Below, one piece after another: positions 24,939 to 33,761 of a stretch of DNA of 62,856 nucleotides (positions are counted from its first letter, which is position 1; every line of letters begins with the position of its first letter). The notes beneath the pieces are model-generated. The model worked only from the letters and a program-made list of their open reading frames with translations. It did not search any database and was not told the origin of the DNA. The DNA lies in the NCBI GenBank assembly GCA_023459495.1, contig JAEWTL010000031.1, positions 1 through 62,856 on the forward strand. Reading direction: 5' to 3'. A program made the position numbers and the translations under genes. Source of the DNA: Bacillota bacterium. Lineage in GTDB: Bacteria; Bacillota; Clostridia; Christensenellales; SZUA-584.

Positions 24939-25565
24939 CTATACCTCCTTGCTGCGGTATATCGCGCAGGAAGCGGCGTATGAGATGGCGCCAACGACGA
25001 TCAGGATCAGCGGGGAGAGAGCCAGCAGATGGGCTATAGTCTGCTCGTTGGGCAGCTTGATATCCGAGACGGTGCTGAGCGCGACGAAGACTGCGGTGGG
25101 CACTGCGAAAACCGCGACGATGAGCAGGCGGGCCTTTTCTGCGCCGAACTTGAACAGTAGCGGCAGCAGGATTGCGACAAACACCATCCCGACAACGAAC
25201 AGGGCATAGTTCGTCGCCAGCGTTTCAAGAAGGTCGCCCGAGTGCTGAAACGCGCCGTGCAGTACGCTGACGATCACGGCGAGCACGGTGCCGCCCAGGG
25301 TGAAGATGAGCGCGAGCACGTATTTGCTGGCAACCACGTCCCTGCGGGATACGGGCAGCGACAGCGCATAGACGTCCCAGCCCGCGAGGTGGTCGAACGA
25401 GAACGAGGTGACCGCGATCATTGCGCTCATGATGACGATCATGCCGCCCAGAAATACCGCGCTGTCCATGAGAAACGTCATCAGCGCGTAGAGCGCGATG
25501 ATCAGCATCACCGTGCGCAGGTATTTGCGCAGGCCGAGCAGGTCCTTAAGCAGCAGTCCTTTCAT
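24939..25565 (-). CDS. ABC-2 type transporter permease
   Basis: A 208-residue protein with about six transmembrane helices and the opening MKGLLLKDLLGLRKYLRTV of the ABC2_membrane_5 family. Its start overlaps the ATPase stop by four bases (ATGA), showing translational coupling. Last gene of a GntR-ATPase-permease operon of the YtrA-YtrB type, which generally exports peptides or responds to cell-wall stress. Confidence 0.8.
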   Translation of the reverse strand: MKGLLLKDLLGLRKYLRTVMLIIALYALMTFLMDSAVFLGGMIVIMSAMIAVTSFSFDHLAGWDVYALSLPVSRRDVVASKYVLALIFTLGGTVLAVIVSVLHGAFQHSGDLLETLATNYALFVVGMVFVAILLPLLFKFGAEKARLLIVAVFAVPTAVFVALSTVSDIKLPNEQTIAHLLALSPLILIVVGAISYAASCAIYRSKEV

Positions 25566-26422
25566 GACGCGTCCCTCCTTACATAGAACAGCATGATCTC
25601 CTCAATGCTGGCCGGGTCTACCGTGCAGCCGGGGTATTTGTGCTGCGCACGCTGCTTATCCCGCACGAGCACCTCGCAGCCGAAGTGCCCCTTGCGCTGC
25701 CCGATGATATCCGCCGGGTCGATACGCGAGAACTCTGCCTGCCCGCAGCGCAGGATGCCGCAGCCGTATTGCAGCGCGTTGGCCGATTCGCTGAACACCA
25801 CGCGGCCCTCGTGCAGCAGCGTAATATAGTCCGCAATCTTTTCTAAGTCGCTGGTGATATGGGTAGAGAGCAGGATGGAGCGGTCCTCGTCCTGTATGAT
25901 GTCGCGCAGCATGTCGAGCACCTCGCTGCGCATCACCGGGTCCAGCCCGCTTGTGGCTTCGTCGAGGATGAGCAGCTTTGGCCGGTGCGCCAGCGCCGCG
26001 CACAGCGACAGCTTGGTCTTCATGCCCTTGGACATCTCCTTGACGGTCTTATCCTGCGGCACGCTGAGCCGCTTGAGTGTCTTCACATACAGGCTGTCGT
26101 CCCAGTTCTCGAACAGCGCCCGCATGAAGGACGCAATGTCCGCGGTGCGCAAGGAGTCGTGAAAGTGGCAGTCGTCCAGCACCACGCCGAGCTGCTGCTT
26201 GATCTGCGTTTCCTTTTCAATATGGTCCATGCCGAGCACGCGAACGCTGCCGCCGTCCTTGCGGATCATGTTCAGTATGAGCTTGATCGTCGTCGTTTTG
26301 CCTGCCCCATTTTCGCCGATGAGCCCCATGATGCTGCCGCCGGGCAGAGAGAAGCTCACGTCGTCCAGCGTAAAGCCGGAGTATTGCTTGCGCAGGCCGG
26401 TTATCTCCAGCGCGTTTTCCAT
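25562..26422 (-). CDS. ABC transporter ATP-binding protein
   Basis: A 286-residue ATPase. Walker A GENGAGKTT, signature KEMSKGMKTKLSL, Walker B LLILDEATSGLDP and the H-loop STHI are intact. It powers the adjacent permease. The GntR stop and this start overlap as TGATG. AGGAGG lies seven bases before the ATG. Confidence 0.9.
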   Translation of the reverse strand: MENALEITGLRKQYSGFTLDDVSFSLPGGSIMGLIGENGAGKTTTIKLILNMIRKDGGSVRVLGMDHIEKETQIKQQLGVVLDDCHFHDSLRTADIASFMRALFENWDDSLYVKTLKRLSVPQDKTVKEMSKGMKTKLSLCAALAHRPKLLILDEATSGLDPVMRSEVLDMLRDIIQDEDRSILLSTHITSDLEKIADYITLLHEGRVVFSESANALQYGCGILRCGQAEFSRIDPADIIGQRKGHFGCEVLVRDKQRAQHKYPGCTVDPASIEEIMLFYVRRDAS

Positions 26423-26799
26423 CACTGTTCCTCCTGATACAAAAGTGCCAATATTTCTGAAAGCTCCGCCAGCGGGATGCCGCTGCTTTTGGCCAGATCC
26501 ACAGCCTTTTGCAGATGGCCCTCCGCCAGCCGGAGCTGTTCTTCCCGGATGATCTCGATATTGCGCCCCGCCACATAGCTGCCCTTGCCCGACACTGTCT
26601 CAATGAAGCCGTCGCGCTCCAGGTCCTCGTAGGCGCGTTTCGTGGTAATCACGCTGATGCGCAGGTCCTTGGCGAGCAAGCGCATGGAGGGCAGTGCGTC
26701 CCCTTCCTGCAGGGCCCCGCTGACGATCATGTTCTTGATCTGCGAAGTGATCTGCTCATAGATCGGACGCTGGCTTGCGTTGCTGATGATGATATCCAA
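26422..26799 (-). CDS. GntR-family regulator, YtrA subfamily
   Basis: About 125 residues: the GntR winged helix (RPIYEQITSQIKNMIVSG, LRISVITTKRAYEDLERDGFIETVSGKGSYVA) plus a short C-terminal helical tail, the YtrA layout. The TTG at 26799 gives the standard LDIIISNASQ opening and has GGGAGG upstream; the ATG at 26820 lacks a ribosome site. It is the first gene of the ABC operon, with a 29-base palindrome in front of it, so it very likely represses its own operon. Confidence 0.85.
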   Translation of the reverse strand: MDIIISNASQRPIYEQITSQIKNMIVSGALQEGDALPSMRLLAKDLRISVITTKRAYEDLERDGFIETVSGKGSYVAGRNIEIIREEQLRLAEGHLQKAVDLAKSSGIPLAELSEILALLYQEEQ

Positions 26800-26831
26800 A
26801 CGGCCTCCCGTCCACGCCATGATTAGCAAAC

Positions 26832-26860
26832 ATAGCGTATATATACGATATATACAGTAT
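26832..26860 (-). promoter_or_regulatory. Palindromic operator of the GntR-ABC operon
   Basis: GTATATAT and ATATATAC are exact inverted arms around a central ACG, extended by ATA/TAT at the edges. It overlaps the likely -10 region (TATACT on the minus strand) of the operon. Confidence 0.75.
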
Positions 26861-26982
26861 AGCCGCAAAATATGCCTTGTCAAGGGCGGCTGCAAAAAAA
26901 ATTAGGGCCGGATTCGATTGTAACCTTGCAGGATACAAGCCGGAGCGTTGTTTAGCGCATAATAACACAAAGGAGGCGGAGT

Positions 26983-27093
26983 ATGAAGATCAAACGGCAA
27001 CGCAAACCCAAAGCGCCCGGGCGCGACCGGGTGGAGAAAAATGAAAACGTAATGGTGACGCACAGCGACATCCCGAACCCGCACGACGGCTGA
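26983..27093 (+). CDS. Small basic protein, 36 residues
   Basis: A short gene that divergently faces the GntR operon. It starts at ATG with AAGGAGG six bases upstream and encodes a highly charged peptide starting MKIKRQRKPKAPGRDR and ending HSDIPNPHDG. A terminator follows directly. No similarity recognised. The perfect ribosome site plus terminator make it a real gene rather than noise. Confidence 0.6.
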   Translation: MKIKRQRKPKAPGRDRVEKNENVMVTHSDIPNPHDG

Positions 27094-27109
27094 ACGAACA
27101 CACCACAGG

Positions 27110-27138
27110 AAAGGGCGGACAATACGTTCGCTCTTTTT
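27110..27138 (+). terminator. Terminator after the 36-residue gene
   Basis: AAAGGGCG pairs with CGCTCTTT (one G-T pair) and is followed by TTTG. Confidence 0.7.
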
Positions 27139-27219
27139 GTGTGCAGCAGGTACCCAAAGTGCCATTGCAAGGAGGGATGTTTTTATCCCGGCTGCGGTTT
27201 TGAGCAGAGGCGCGGCAAT

Positions 27220-27302
27220 GGATTGCTTTACTTCGTTCGCAATGACGGATACTGCCACCGTCGCTGTATCGTCATTGCGAGAAGCGCAGCGCCGAAGCAA
27301 TC
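27220..27302. repeat. GGATTGC-type inverted repeat element
   Basis: An 83-base element ending in GGATTGCTT and AAGCAATCC with internal GCAATGAC/GTCATTGC. A different family from the TGTCATCCTGAG elements. Confidence 0.7.
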
Positions 27303-27402
27303 CAGTGATAGCGATGGAGGATGGGCAGGGAGAGGCTGTTTCGGGTTGGCGGGCCGTTCGTCCGCATGATATAATGTCCAAAAAGCGTGTGAGGTTTTAA
27401 TT

Positions 27403-28143
27403 ATGAAACGGCTGAGGTTCAACCAGATCGTCATGATCGCGCTGCTCGCGCTGTCGGTCATTTTCTTCGTTTTGCAGTACGCCATCTTCCATAACCTTGA
27501 GGAGGAAGCCTTCCTGGTCTTTCAGGATTTAACGTTCCTTCCGATCGAGATTCTGCTGGTCACGTTCATACTGGACCGCATACTGCGCAGCCGCGAAAAA
27601 CAGGAGCGTCTGCAGCAGGTGCGTATCGTGATCAGCGCGTTTTTCAGTGAGATCGGCACGGACGCGTTGTTCAGCATCGGCGGCGAGATACCGGAGAAGG
27701 GCGAACTGGCGGCCCGGCTCGATATGAAGGCTGGCTGGAGCGCGAAGGATTTCTCGGCCGCGGCGGAGGCGGCAAAGCATATCAAGCTTCACGCCAAACC
27801 GGATGGAGTGCGCCTTGCCGCGCTGCGTGAGATGCTGTCGCCGAAGAAGAGCTACCTGCTGCAGATGTTTTCCAACCCGAATCTTCTGGAGCATGACACG
27901 TTTACCGATATGCTGTGGGCAATGTACCACCTCATCGACGAGTTGGAGAGCCGCGAAAGCTTTACCGGCCTGCCCGACAGCGACCTCGCGCATCTCGGCG
28001 GCGACATCACGCGCGCCTACGGACTGCTGACCTTCGAATGGGTGCAGCACATGCGCTACCTGAAGGAGCGCTATCCGTACCTGTGGTCCATCGCGGTGCG
28101 CAAGAACCCGTTTGTTCAGAACAGCATCATCGTGCAGCAGTAA
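27403..28143 (+). CDS. Two-helix membrane protein of unknown function
   Basis: A 246-residue protein with two N-terminal transmembrane helices (IVMIALLALSVIFFVLQYAIF and FLPIEILLVTFILDRIL) followed by a long, mainly helical cytosolic part (RSREKQERLQQVRIVISAFF...). No known domain recognised. GAGG lies eight bases before the ATG. Transcribed ahead of a small YgaP-like membrane gene. Confidence 0.65.
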   Translation: MKRLRFNQIVMIALLALSVIFFVLQYAIFHNLEEEAFLVFQDLTFLPIEILLVTFILDRILRSREKQERLQQVRIVISAFFSEIGTDALFSIGGEIPEKGELAARLDMKAGWSAKDFSAAAEAAKHIKLHAKPDGVRLAALREMLSPKKSYLLQMFSNPNLLEHDTFTDMLWAMYHLIDELESRESFTGLPDSDLAHLGGDITRAYGLLTFEWVQHMRYLKERYPYLWSIAVRKNPFVQNSIIVQQ

Positions 28144-28226
28144 GCCGGAAAAGCCTGCGGTATGAAACGGGTATCCTTGCGGCATGATAATCACGCAGGA
28201 GCACGCGGAGAACGGAGGCAGGCCAG

Positions 28227-28421
28227 ATGAAACAAAACGTGGGTACAGGGGACCGGATCATCCGGATCATCGTGGGATTGGCAGTATGCAGTCTGATATT
28301 TATCGTGAACGGCAACGCCCGGTATTTCGGGCTGCTCGGCATCATTCCGCTGCTGACCGGGCTGATCGGCTGGTGCCCGCTGTACATGCTGCTGGGGATC
28401 AACACACGGCACAGGGAATAG
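28227..28421 (+). CDS. YgaP-like small membrane protein (DUF2892)
   Basis: A 64-residue protein: MKQNVGTGDRIIRIIVGLAV, then two hydrophobic helices and GWCPLYMLLGINTR. This is the DUF2892/YgaP transmembrane domain, here without a rhodanese. GGAGG precedes the ATG. The CPLY cysteine is conserved in the family; function unknown. Confidence 0.8.
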   Translation: MKQNVGTGDRIIRIIVGLAVCSLIFIVNGNARYFGLLGIIPLLTGLIGWCPLYMLLGINTRHRE

Positions 28422-28435
28422 GCCAATGATAAGCA

Positions 28436-28465
28436 AAGGACCGAAGCGATTCTGCCTCGGTCCTT
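28436..28465. terminator. Bidirectional terminator
   Basis: A perfect 9-bp stem AAGGACCGA/TCGGTCCTT between the converging YgaP-like gene and the small minus-strand gene. Confidence 0.75.
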
Positions 28466-28468
28466 ATT

Positions 28469-28597
28469 TCAATTGCTTTCGTACGCGACCAGTATGACGC
28501 TTTTGCCGTCCACGGTTGTGATGCCGCTTTCGGCCTGAGTGATCTTCTGTACGTCTTCAGCCTTGATGCGTGCGATCGGATAACCTGTCATGTCCAT
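28469..28597 (-). CDS. Small protein, 42 residues
   Basis: Encodes a peptide starting MDMTGYPIARIKAEDVQKIT and ending KSVILVAYESN. GGAGG lies exactly seven bases before the ATG at 28597, and a 9-bp terminator stem lies three bases after the stop. It is soluble and acidic, with a D-G-K-S-V-I-L-V-A-Y end. No family recognised. Confidence 0.6.
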   Translation of the reverse strand: MDMTGYPIARIKAEDVQKITQAESGITTVDGKSVILVAYESN

Positions 28598-28729
28598 AAC
28601 CATTCCTCCGGCATATTGTTACCGCTATTATCGCCCGGAAGAGAGCTGCTTATACTCGGGCGGGATGAAACCAGCGTGTAGAACCTAGGCTCTAAAAGGA
28701 TGCCTGTGCTATGATTTACCCACCGGGTC

Positions 28730-28738
28730 TGGTATAAT
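28730..28738 (+). promoter_or_regulatory. Extended -10 promoter of the ArsR-type regulator
   Basis: TGGTATAAT, 30 bases before the GTG start; no convincing -35. Confidence 0.55.
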
Positions 28739-28767
28739 AGCCATGAAATTGAAAGGAGGGCGAGCGC

Positions 28768-29775
28768 GTGCGATATACCCCGATTGCTGAAGGGTGCAGC
28801 TTCCTATACTCGCCCGACCTTGAGCTGATGTTTGCCGTAAGCAGTATCCTGCAGGGCGAGCCTGTCCATTCGCTATGCACAAAGATATATGGTGAAAAGC
28901 GCATTACTGAGCTTAAAACGGCGTACCCTTTCCTGCTGGAGGTGTTCCGCTCTCACATGGGCACAGCGCCTTTGGGCATATTTGAGCCGCTGCTGGACCT
29001 GCCGCCCGGTGATTTTTCGCTTGAAGCATACCGTAGCTTTCTGCTGGAGATGGAGCCCGCCGTGTTTATCGGGCGCTACTTTGGCGGTTATGTTACTGCC
29101 GAGGATATCGCGGCAGCGATGGGGAACGACGACTGGCTGGAGAAGCTGTTTGCTGAAAAACGTCTTTCGGACAGCCTGATCGGACTGCAGTCGTTCTTCT
29201 GCCATACGGAGCGGTTCATCCGCGAATATATTGCATTTGCACAGGCGCTGCGTACGCCGGAGTTTGAGGAGGCGGTTGGCGCGCAGGCGGACGCTGTGGC
29301 CACAGCCCTGCGGGACGCGCAGGACAGCCTGAAGGAGACGGCACCACTGGCATATTCCGAACGGCTGATGGGCAAGACGTTCCGCAACCGCGGGCCATAC
29401 GAGTGGTTCGCATTTTCCGTAAGCCTGCTGATGCCGTGTCGTGCGCTGCGCTTTTTTGGCAAGGGTCAGATTCTTTTTACCACGCTGCGAAGGGATGCGG
29501 TTGACGACGACAGCGTGATTGCGCAGCTCAAAGTCATTGCGGACCCCACGCGCTTTAAGATGATCGCCCTGATCGGTGAAAAGCAGCCCATCAGGGGATT
29601 GGAGATCGCCCAAGCGCTGCATATTGCGCCTTCCACCGTTTCGCACCATATCGAGCAGCTCGGTAAAGCGGGGATCATCCACGAGGAACCGAGCAAGAAT
29701 TCCAAATATTACAGTCTTAACAGGGTCATGATGAATGCCATTCTGAAACGCCTGTCGGAAACGCTGGGTAATTAA
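28768..29775 (+). CDS. ArsR-type winged-helix regulator with large N-terminal domain
   Basis: A 335-residue protein. The last 90 residues are an ArsR-like winged helix (AQLKVIADPTRFKMIALIGE, QALHIAPSTVSHHIEQLGKAG); the first 240 residues are a helical domain of the DUF5937 kind found in such regulators. GTG start with AAAGGAGGG eight bases upstream. It lies upstream of a three-gene ABC exporter that has its own promoter and may regulate it. Confidence 0.75.
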   Translation: MRYTPIAEGCSFLYSPDLELMFAVSSILQGEPVHSLCTKIYGEKRITELKTAYPFLLEVFRSHMGTAPLGIFEPLLDLPPGDFSLEAYRSFLLEMEPAVFIGRYFGGYVTAEDIAAAMGNDDWLEKLFAEKRLSDSLIGLQSFFCHTERFIREYIAFAQALRTPEFEEAVGAQADAVATALRDAQDSLKETAPLAYSERLMGKTFRNRGPYEWFAFSVSLLMPCRALRFFGKGQILFTTLRRDAVDDDSVIAQLKVIADPTRFKMIALIGEKQPIRGLEIAQALHIAPSTVSHHIEQLGKAGIIHEEPSKNSKYYSLNRVMMNAILKRLSETLGN

Positions 29776-29798
29776 CCCGGCATGGTACGGAGTCTTTA

Positions 29799-29827
29799 TT
29801 GACATACCCAGTAAATTCGATTATCAT
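29799..29827 (+). promoter_or_regulatory. Promoter of the ABC exporter operon
   Basis: Consensus TTGACA and TATCAT with a 17-base spacer, 36 bases before the first start codon. Confidence 0.75.
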
Positions 29828-29862
29828 AAAATTAGATATTTATATAATAAGTGAGGTTATGC

Positions 29863-30630
29863 ATGTCTGCGGTCATCGAGGTACGGGATCTGAAGAGGGA
29901 ATATGTGACGCACAAGGGCTGGATCAGGCGAAAGAAGGAGGTCGTGAAGGCGGTGGACGGCATTACCTTTGACGTAAACGCCGGGGAAATATTCGGCCTG
30001 CTCGGGCAGAACGGCGCGGGTAAAACCACCACCATCAAGATGCTAATTACGCTGCTGGCCCCGACGTCCGGCGTCTGCCGGGTGCTGGGGTACGATACCT
30101 TCGGGGAAGAGAAGAAGATACGGCCCCGCATCAACTTTATCTTCGGCGGCGAAATGGGCGTATACCGCCGCCTGTCTGGGCGGGATAACCTGAAGTATTT
30201 CGCTAACCTCTACCGCGTGGGCGGCAGGGAAAGCGCGGAGCGCATCAGCCGTATACTGGAGTTGGTCGGCCTTTCGGACGAGGCGGACCGGCTGGCGGAA
30301 ACGTACTCCAAGGGCATGATCCAACGGCTGCAGATTGCCCGCGGGCTGATCAATGACCCGGAGATATTGTTTATGGATGAACCGACCGTGGGGCTGGACC
30401 CGGTGGGGGCACGGAGCCTGCGCGGCATCATCCGGGAGTTGAAGGCGCAGGGGAAAACGGTGCTGCTGACCACGCACTACATGTACGAAGCGGATGAGCT
30501 ATGTGACCGGATCGCCATCATCAATAAGGGACGGCTGATCGCGCTCGGCACGCCGGAGCAGCTGAAAGGAAGCGTACCGGATGCGCAGTCGCTCGAGGAC
30601 GCGTATGTGAAGCTCGTGGAGGGAATATGA
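29863..30630 (+). CDS. ABC exporter ATP-binding protein, DrrA-type
   Basis: A 255-residue ATPase with Walker A GQNGAGKTT, signature YSKGMIQRLQI, Walker B LFMDEPTVGLDP and switch TTHY. The opening AVIEVRDLKREYVTHKGWIRRKKEVVKAVDG has the insert found in daunorubicin-type and bacteriocin exporters. Start at 29863 (GAGG seven bases upstream). Overlaps the first permease gene by four bases. Confidence 0.9.
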   Translation: MSAVIEVRDLKREYVTHKGWIRRKKEVVKAVDGITFDVNAGEIFGLLGQNGAGKTTTIKMLITLLAPTSGVCRVLGYDTFGEEKKIRPRINFIFGGEMGVYRRLSGRDNLKYFANLYRVGGRESAERISRILELVGLSDEADRLAETYSKGMIQRLQIARGLINDPEILFMDEPTVGLDPVGARSLRGIIRELKAQGKTVLLTTHYMYEADELCDRIAIINKGRLIALGTPEQLKGSVPDAQSLEDAYVKLVEGI

Positions 30631-31409
30631 AAACATTGTCCGTCATATGGGAAACGTTTCGGCTGCAGATGAAGAATTCCTTTGTGCGGCCGATGTTCCG
30701 CTTCTGCCTGATCGCGAATCCCATCGTCAGCACCATTCTCGTCTACGAAATGTTCCGCAACTCCGGGCAGGAGAACTTCACCACGTATGTGATCCTCGGC
30801 GCAGGGCTGATGGGGCTGTGGAGCTGCATCTGTTTCTCGTCGGCAGGCGACATCAACCGCGAGCGCTACAGCGGTACGCTGGCGATCCTGTTCGCCACGC
30901 CATCCAGCTTCCGTGCAGTCATACTGGGAAAGATACTTGGCAATACGATCCTCTCGCTGGCGACGATCGTGGTCTCTTTCGTCACTGCCAAGGTGCTCTA
31001 CGGCGCGCCCGTGGTGGTCGCCAGCCCGGGATATATGCTGCTCTCGCTGGCTGCTGCCGTAATCTGTTTCGTCTCGATCTCCACCGTGATCGCCTGCCTG
31101 CTGACGCTGTCGCGCAGGACCCAGCTTTATATGAACTGCATCGAGATTCCGGTCATACTGGTGTGCGGCTTCGTGTTTCCGGTTGAGATACTGCCCGCCT
31201 GGGTGCTGCCCCTAAGCTATGCGCTTTCGCCCACATGGGCGGTCAAGCTGATCCGCATGAGCGTGGCAGGCGTGGACGATCCCCCGGCCTACCTGACGGC
31301 GCTGGGGATACTTGCCGGGATCACCGTAGCCTATACGCTGCTGTCCTCGCTGCTGTACAGGGCGATCGACAAGCAGGTGCGCATCCGGGCGACGCTGGAG
31401 GTGAGCTGA
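30627..31409 (+). CDS. ABC-2 type permease
   Basis: A 260-residue membrane protein with six helices. The signature INRERYSGTLAILFATPSS is the ABC-2 family motif. It probably pairs with the next gene as a heterodimer with one ATPase. Translational coupling to the ATPase by ATGA overlap. Confidence 0.85.
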   Translation: MKTLSVIWETFRLQMKNSFVRPMFRFCLIANPIVSTILVYEMFRNSGQENFTTYVILGAGLMGLWSCICFSSAGDINRERYSGTLAILFATPSSFRAVILGKILGNTILSLATIVVSFVTAKVLYGAPVVVASPGYMLLSLAAAVICFVSISTVIACLLTLSRRTQLYMNCIEIPVILVCGFVFPVEILPAWVLPLSYALSPTWAVKLIRMSVAGVDDPPAYLTALGILAGITVAYTLLSSLLYRAIDKQVRIRATLEVS

Positions 31410-31410
31410 T

Positions 31411-32190
31411 ATGATCCGCCGGTTCTTTTCACAGGCTTATCTGTATTTCAAGGCGCAGCAGGCCGCTTTCCGTTTCGAAGAGTTCATTTGCTTCGAGGCG
31501 GGCTATCCGCTCATCACGCTGATATTCTACTGCCTGCTGGCGGCATACAGCTTCAATACTGCCAATCTGACGCATTGGGTGGTGGGGAACTCATTTCTGC
31601 TGTGCGTCAACACCTGCATCTTTACACTGGGCAACACCTTCACCGGCGAGCGCTATTACGGACGCATCCGTTCCATCGTTGTCGCGCCCACAAGCAAGCT
31701 GGCTCTCGTGCTGCAGCGCGGACTGTTTCCGGCGCTTGTGGCCGTCGGCACCGTGATCGCAGGCTTTCTTGCCGGCAGCCTGATATTCGGTGTGGATTTC
31801 ACGGGTATCAACCTTGGGCTGTTCGCCCTGATCGTGTTCGCCGCAATGTTTGCCGCGACCGGCTTTGGCCTGCTGCTGTCCGTATTCGGGCTGATCTCGG
31901 ACAGCATGCACTTTGTGCTGAATCTGGCGAGCAATGTGCTGCTGATCTTCTGCGGCGCAAACTTTCCCGTATCTCAGCTCGGAATATGGGGGAACATCTC
32001 GTGGGTGCTGCCGCTGACGAGAACGATAAAGGCTGCCGACATGTTGTTTGGCGTTGTCGACGGTGCAAAGCTGGTTTCCCTGCTGGCCGGGGAACTGGCC
32101 ATCGGTGCGGCCTATTTTGTCGCAGCAGCGCTGGTGATCCGGATCGTGGAGCGTGCAGCGCGGCGCAGGGCCACGCTCGAGGTATTTTAG
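31411..32190 (+). CDS. ABC-2 type permease, second subunit
   Basis: A 259-residue six-helix protein with the related signature FTGERYYGRIRSIVVAPTSKL. It follows the first permease by one base, with GGAGG upstream. Both permeases end in a similar R-A-T-L-E-V tail, which points to duplication. Substrate unknown. Confidence 0.85.
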   Translation: MIRRFFSQAYLYFKAQQAAFRFEEFICFEAGYPLITLIFYCLLAAYSFNTANLTHWVVGNSFLLCVNTCIFTLGNTFTGERYYGRIRSIVVAPTSKLALVLQRGLFPALVAVGTVIAGFLAGSLIFGVDFTGINLGLFALIVFAAMFAATGFGLLLSVFGLISDSMHFVLNLASNVLLIFCGANFPVSQLGIWGNISWVLPLTRTIKAADMLFGVVDGAKLVSLLAGELAIGAAYFVAAALVIRIVERAARRRATLEVF

Positions 32191-32271
32191 GGTAGTAAAG
32201 GCTGTGGGCCTGCCCAGTTTTTGCCTGCAGGACACGGACTGGTTGCTGTTCCGGGTAAAACGAAAGCATAT

Positions 32272-32298
32272 AAAAAGCGCTCCGCAGAACGCTTTTTT
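32272..32298. terminator. Bidirectional terminator
   Basis: AAAAAGCG/CGCTTTTT stem between the ABC operon and the convergent NYN gene; T-tracts on both strands. Confidence 0.8.
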
Positions 32299-32305
32299 TA
32301 CGTCC

Positions 32306-33478
32306 TCATTCTTCCGGTTCAGGCACGGCGGTCTTTTCCGTATCAGCCGCTTTTTCCGCTTCGGCCTTCTTCTGCGCGCGTTCCTTCTTCTCGCGGACAG
32401 CTCGGCCTCCGCGCCTGCGGCTGCGGGGCTTGGCGGCAGCAGCGGACGCTGCTTCAGCAACCGGAACTTCAGTTAAAGCCTCCACCGGATCGGCGATGTC
32501 CTTGCCGTTATCCCGGATCAAGTCCTTCGCAGCTTCCTTGGCCGCGTCTTTGCTGACGTCCTTGCCGTTTCCGCTGTCCTTAATGGCATCTTTGACGATG
32601 TCTTTACCGGTGTCCTTATTGTCCTTGCTGTCTTTGCTGACATTGTCCTTGTCTTTACCGCAGTTGTCCTTGCCGCTCTCGCGATAGGTACCGCGGTTGT
32701 CCTTGACGTCCTTGCTGTCTTTGCTGTCCTTGCTGTCCTTGTTGCGGATGTACTTGAACACCACGTCCGGGTTGCTCGTGCGGCGCGACTGGATCTCGAA
32801 CTGCTTCAAAGAGGAGATCAGCGGCGTCAGCTTGGAGAAGCCGTAGTTACGGGTGTCAAAGTCCGGGAAGCGTTTGCTGAGCATCTTGCCCACAGCGCCC
32901 ATGTATACCCAGCCGCCCTCGTCGGAGTTCTCCTCCACGATGATCCGTACGGCTTCGATGAGCTTATCGCGGCTGCCGAGAGCCGATTTGGGCGCACCTT
33001 CGGCGGAGTCCTCCTCGGTCTCGTCGCGCGGCGGCGCAGGCGGCGAAGCCAGTACCTCTAAGTATTTGAACACCTCGCAGGCCGAGATGAACGCCGTAGG
33101 CGTCTTCTTCTCGCCCATGCCGAGCACGTACATGCCGGACTCCCTGAGGCGAGCGGCGAGGCGCGTAAAATCGCTGTCGCTCGAAACGATGCAAAAACCG
33201 TCCACGTTCTCCGAGTACAATATATCCATGGCGTCTATGATGAGCGCCGCATCCGTGGCGTTCTTGCCAGTCGTATAGCTGTATTGCTGGATCGGGATGA
33301 TCGAGTAATTCAGCAGCACCGATTTCCACGACGCAAACTGCGGGCGTGTCCAGTCCCCATAGATGCGCTTGTAGGTCGGCGTGCCGTGATTGGATATTTC
33401 GTCGAAGATGAACTTCACATATTTCTCCGACACATTGTCCGCGTCGATCAGCACCGCGATCCGTCTGTCGTTTTCCAT
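32306..33478 (-). CDS. NYN-domain protein with OST-HTH domain and Lys-Asp repeat tail
   Basis: A 390-residue protein. Residues 1-140 form a NYN (LabA-like PIN) nuclease domain: AVLIDADNVS, KNATDAALIIDAMDIL and VSSDSDFTRLAARL carry the conserved aspartates. An OST-HTH/LOTUS domain follows (SDEGGWVYMGAVGKMLSKRF...FDTRNYGFSKLTPLI). From about residue 255 the chain is a low-complexity tail of KDSKD-type repeats, then Ala- and Arg-rich stretches. Such proteins process or bind RNA; the tail may bind nucleic acid or metal. ATG at 33478 after AAGGGGG. Confidence 0.8.
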   Translation of the reverse strand: MENDRRIAVLIDADNVSEKYVKFIFDEISNHGTPTYKRIYGDWTRPQFASWKSVLLNYSIIPIQQYSYTTGKNATDAALIIDAMDILYSENVDGFCIVSSDSDFTRLAARLRESGMYVLGMGEKKTPTAFISACEVFKYLEVLASPPAPPRDETEEDSAEGAPKSALGSRDKLIEAVRIIVEENSDEGGWVYMGAVGKMLSKRFPDFDTRNYGFSKLTPLISSLKQFEIQSRRTSNPDVVFKYIRNKDSKDSKDSKDVKDNRGTYRESGKDNCGKDKDNVSKDSKDNKDTGKDIVKDAIKDSGNGKDVSKDAAKEAAKDLIRDNGKDIADPVEALTEVPVAEAASAAAAKPRSRRRGGRAVREKKERAQKKAEAEKAADTEKTAVPEPEE

Positions 33479-33544
33479 ATATCCCCCTTATGTTACTTAA
33501 TATCAGTATACCATCATTTGTGTAAAATAACCAGACGGCCCGCT

Positions 33545-33579
33545 GAAAACAACAAAACCGGGCTTTTGCAGCCCGGTTT
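33545..33579 (-). terminator. Orphan terminator-like hairpin
   Basis: AAACCGGGC/GCCCGGTTT with a TTGTTGTTTTC tail on the minus strand. No minus-strand gene is seen directly upstream, so its role is unclear. An AAGGAGG and ATG immediately downstream on the plus strand open a frame of low coding quality. Confidence 0.5.
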
Positions 33580-33761
33580 AAGGAGGAAAATGAAAAAGAT
33601 GATAACTTGCACTTTTATTATCAAGGGTAATGCAATAAAAATCATCAAGTTTATGTTAAGTAAACGTGAATTATGTCCCCGGTTTTGTCATATTTCGCTG
33701 AAAACACGCATACGCAAAGGTATCGGTGCATTTTTGGCCGCTAAAGAAAGGGGAGAAGCTG

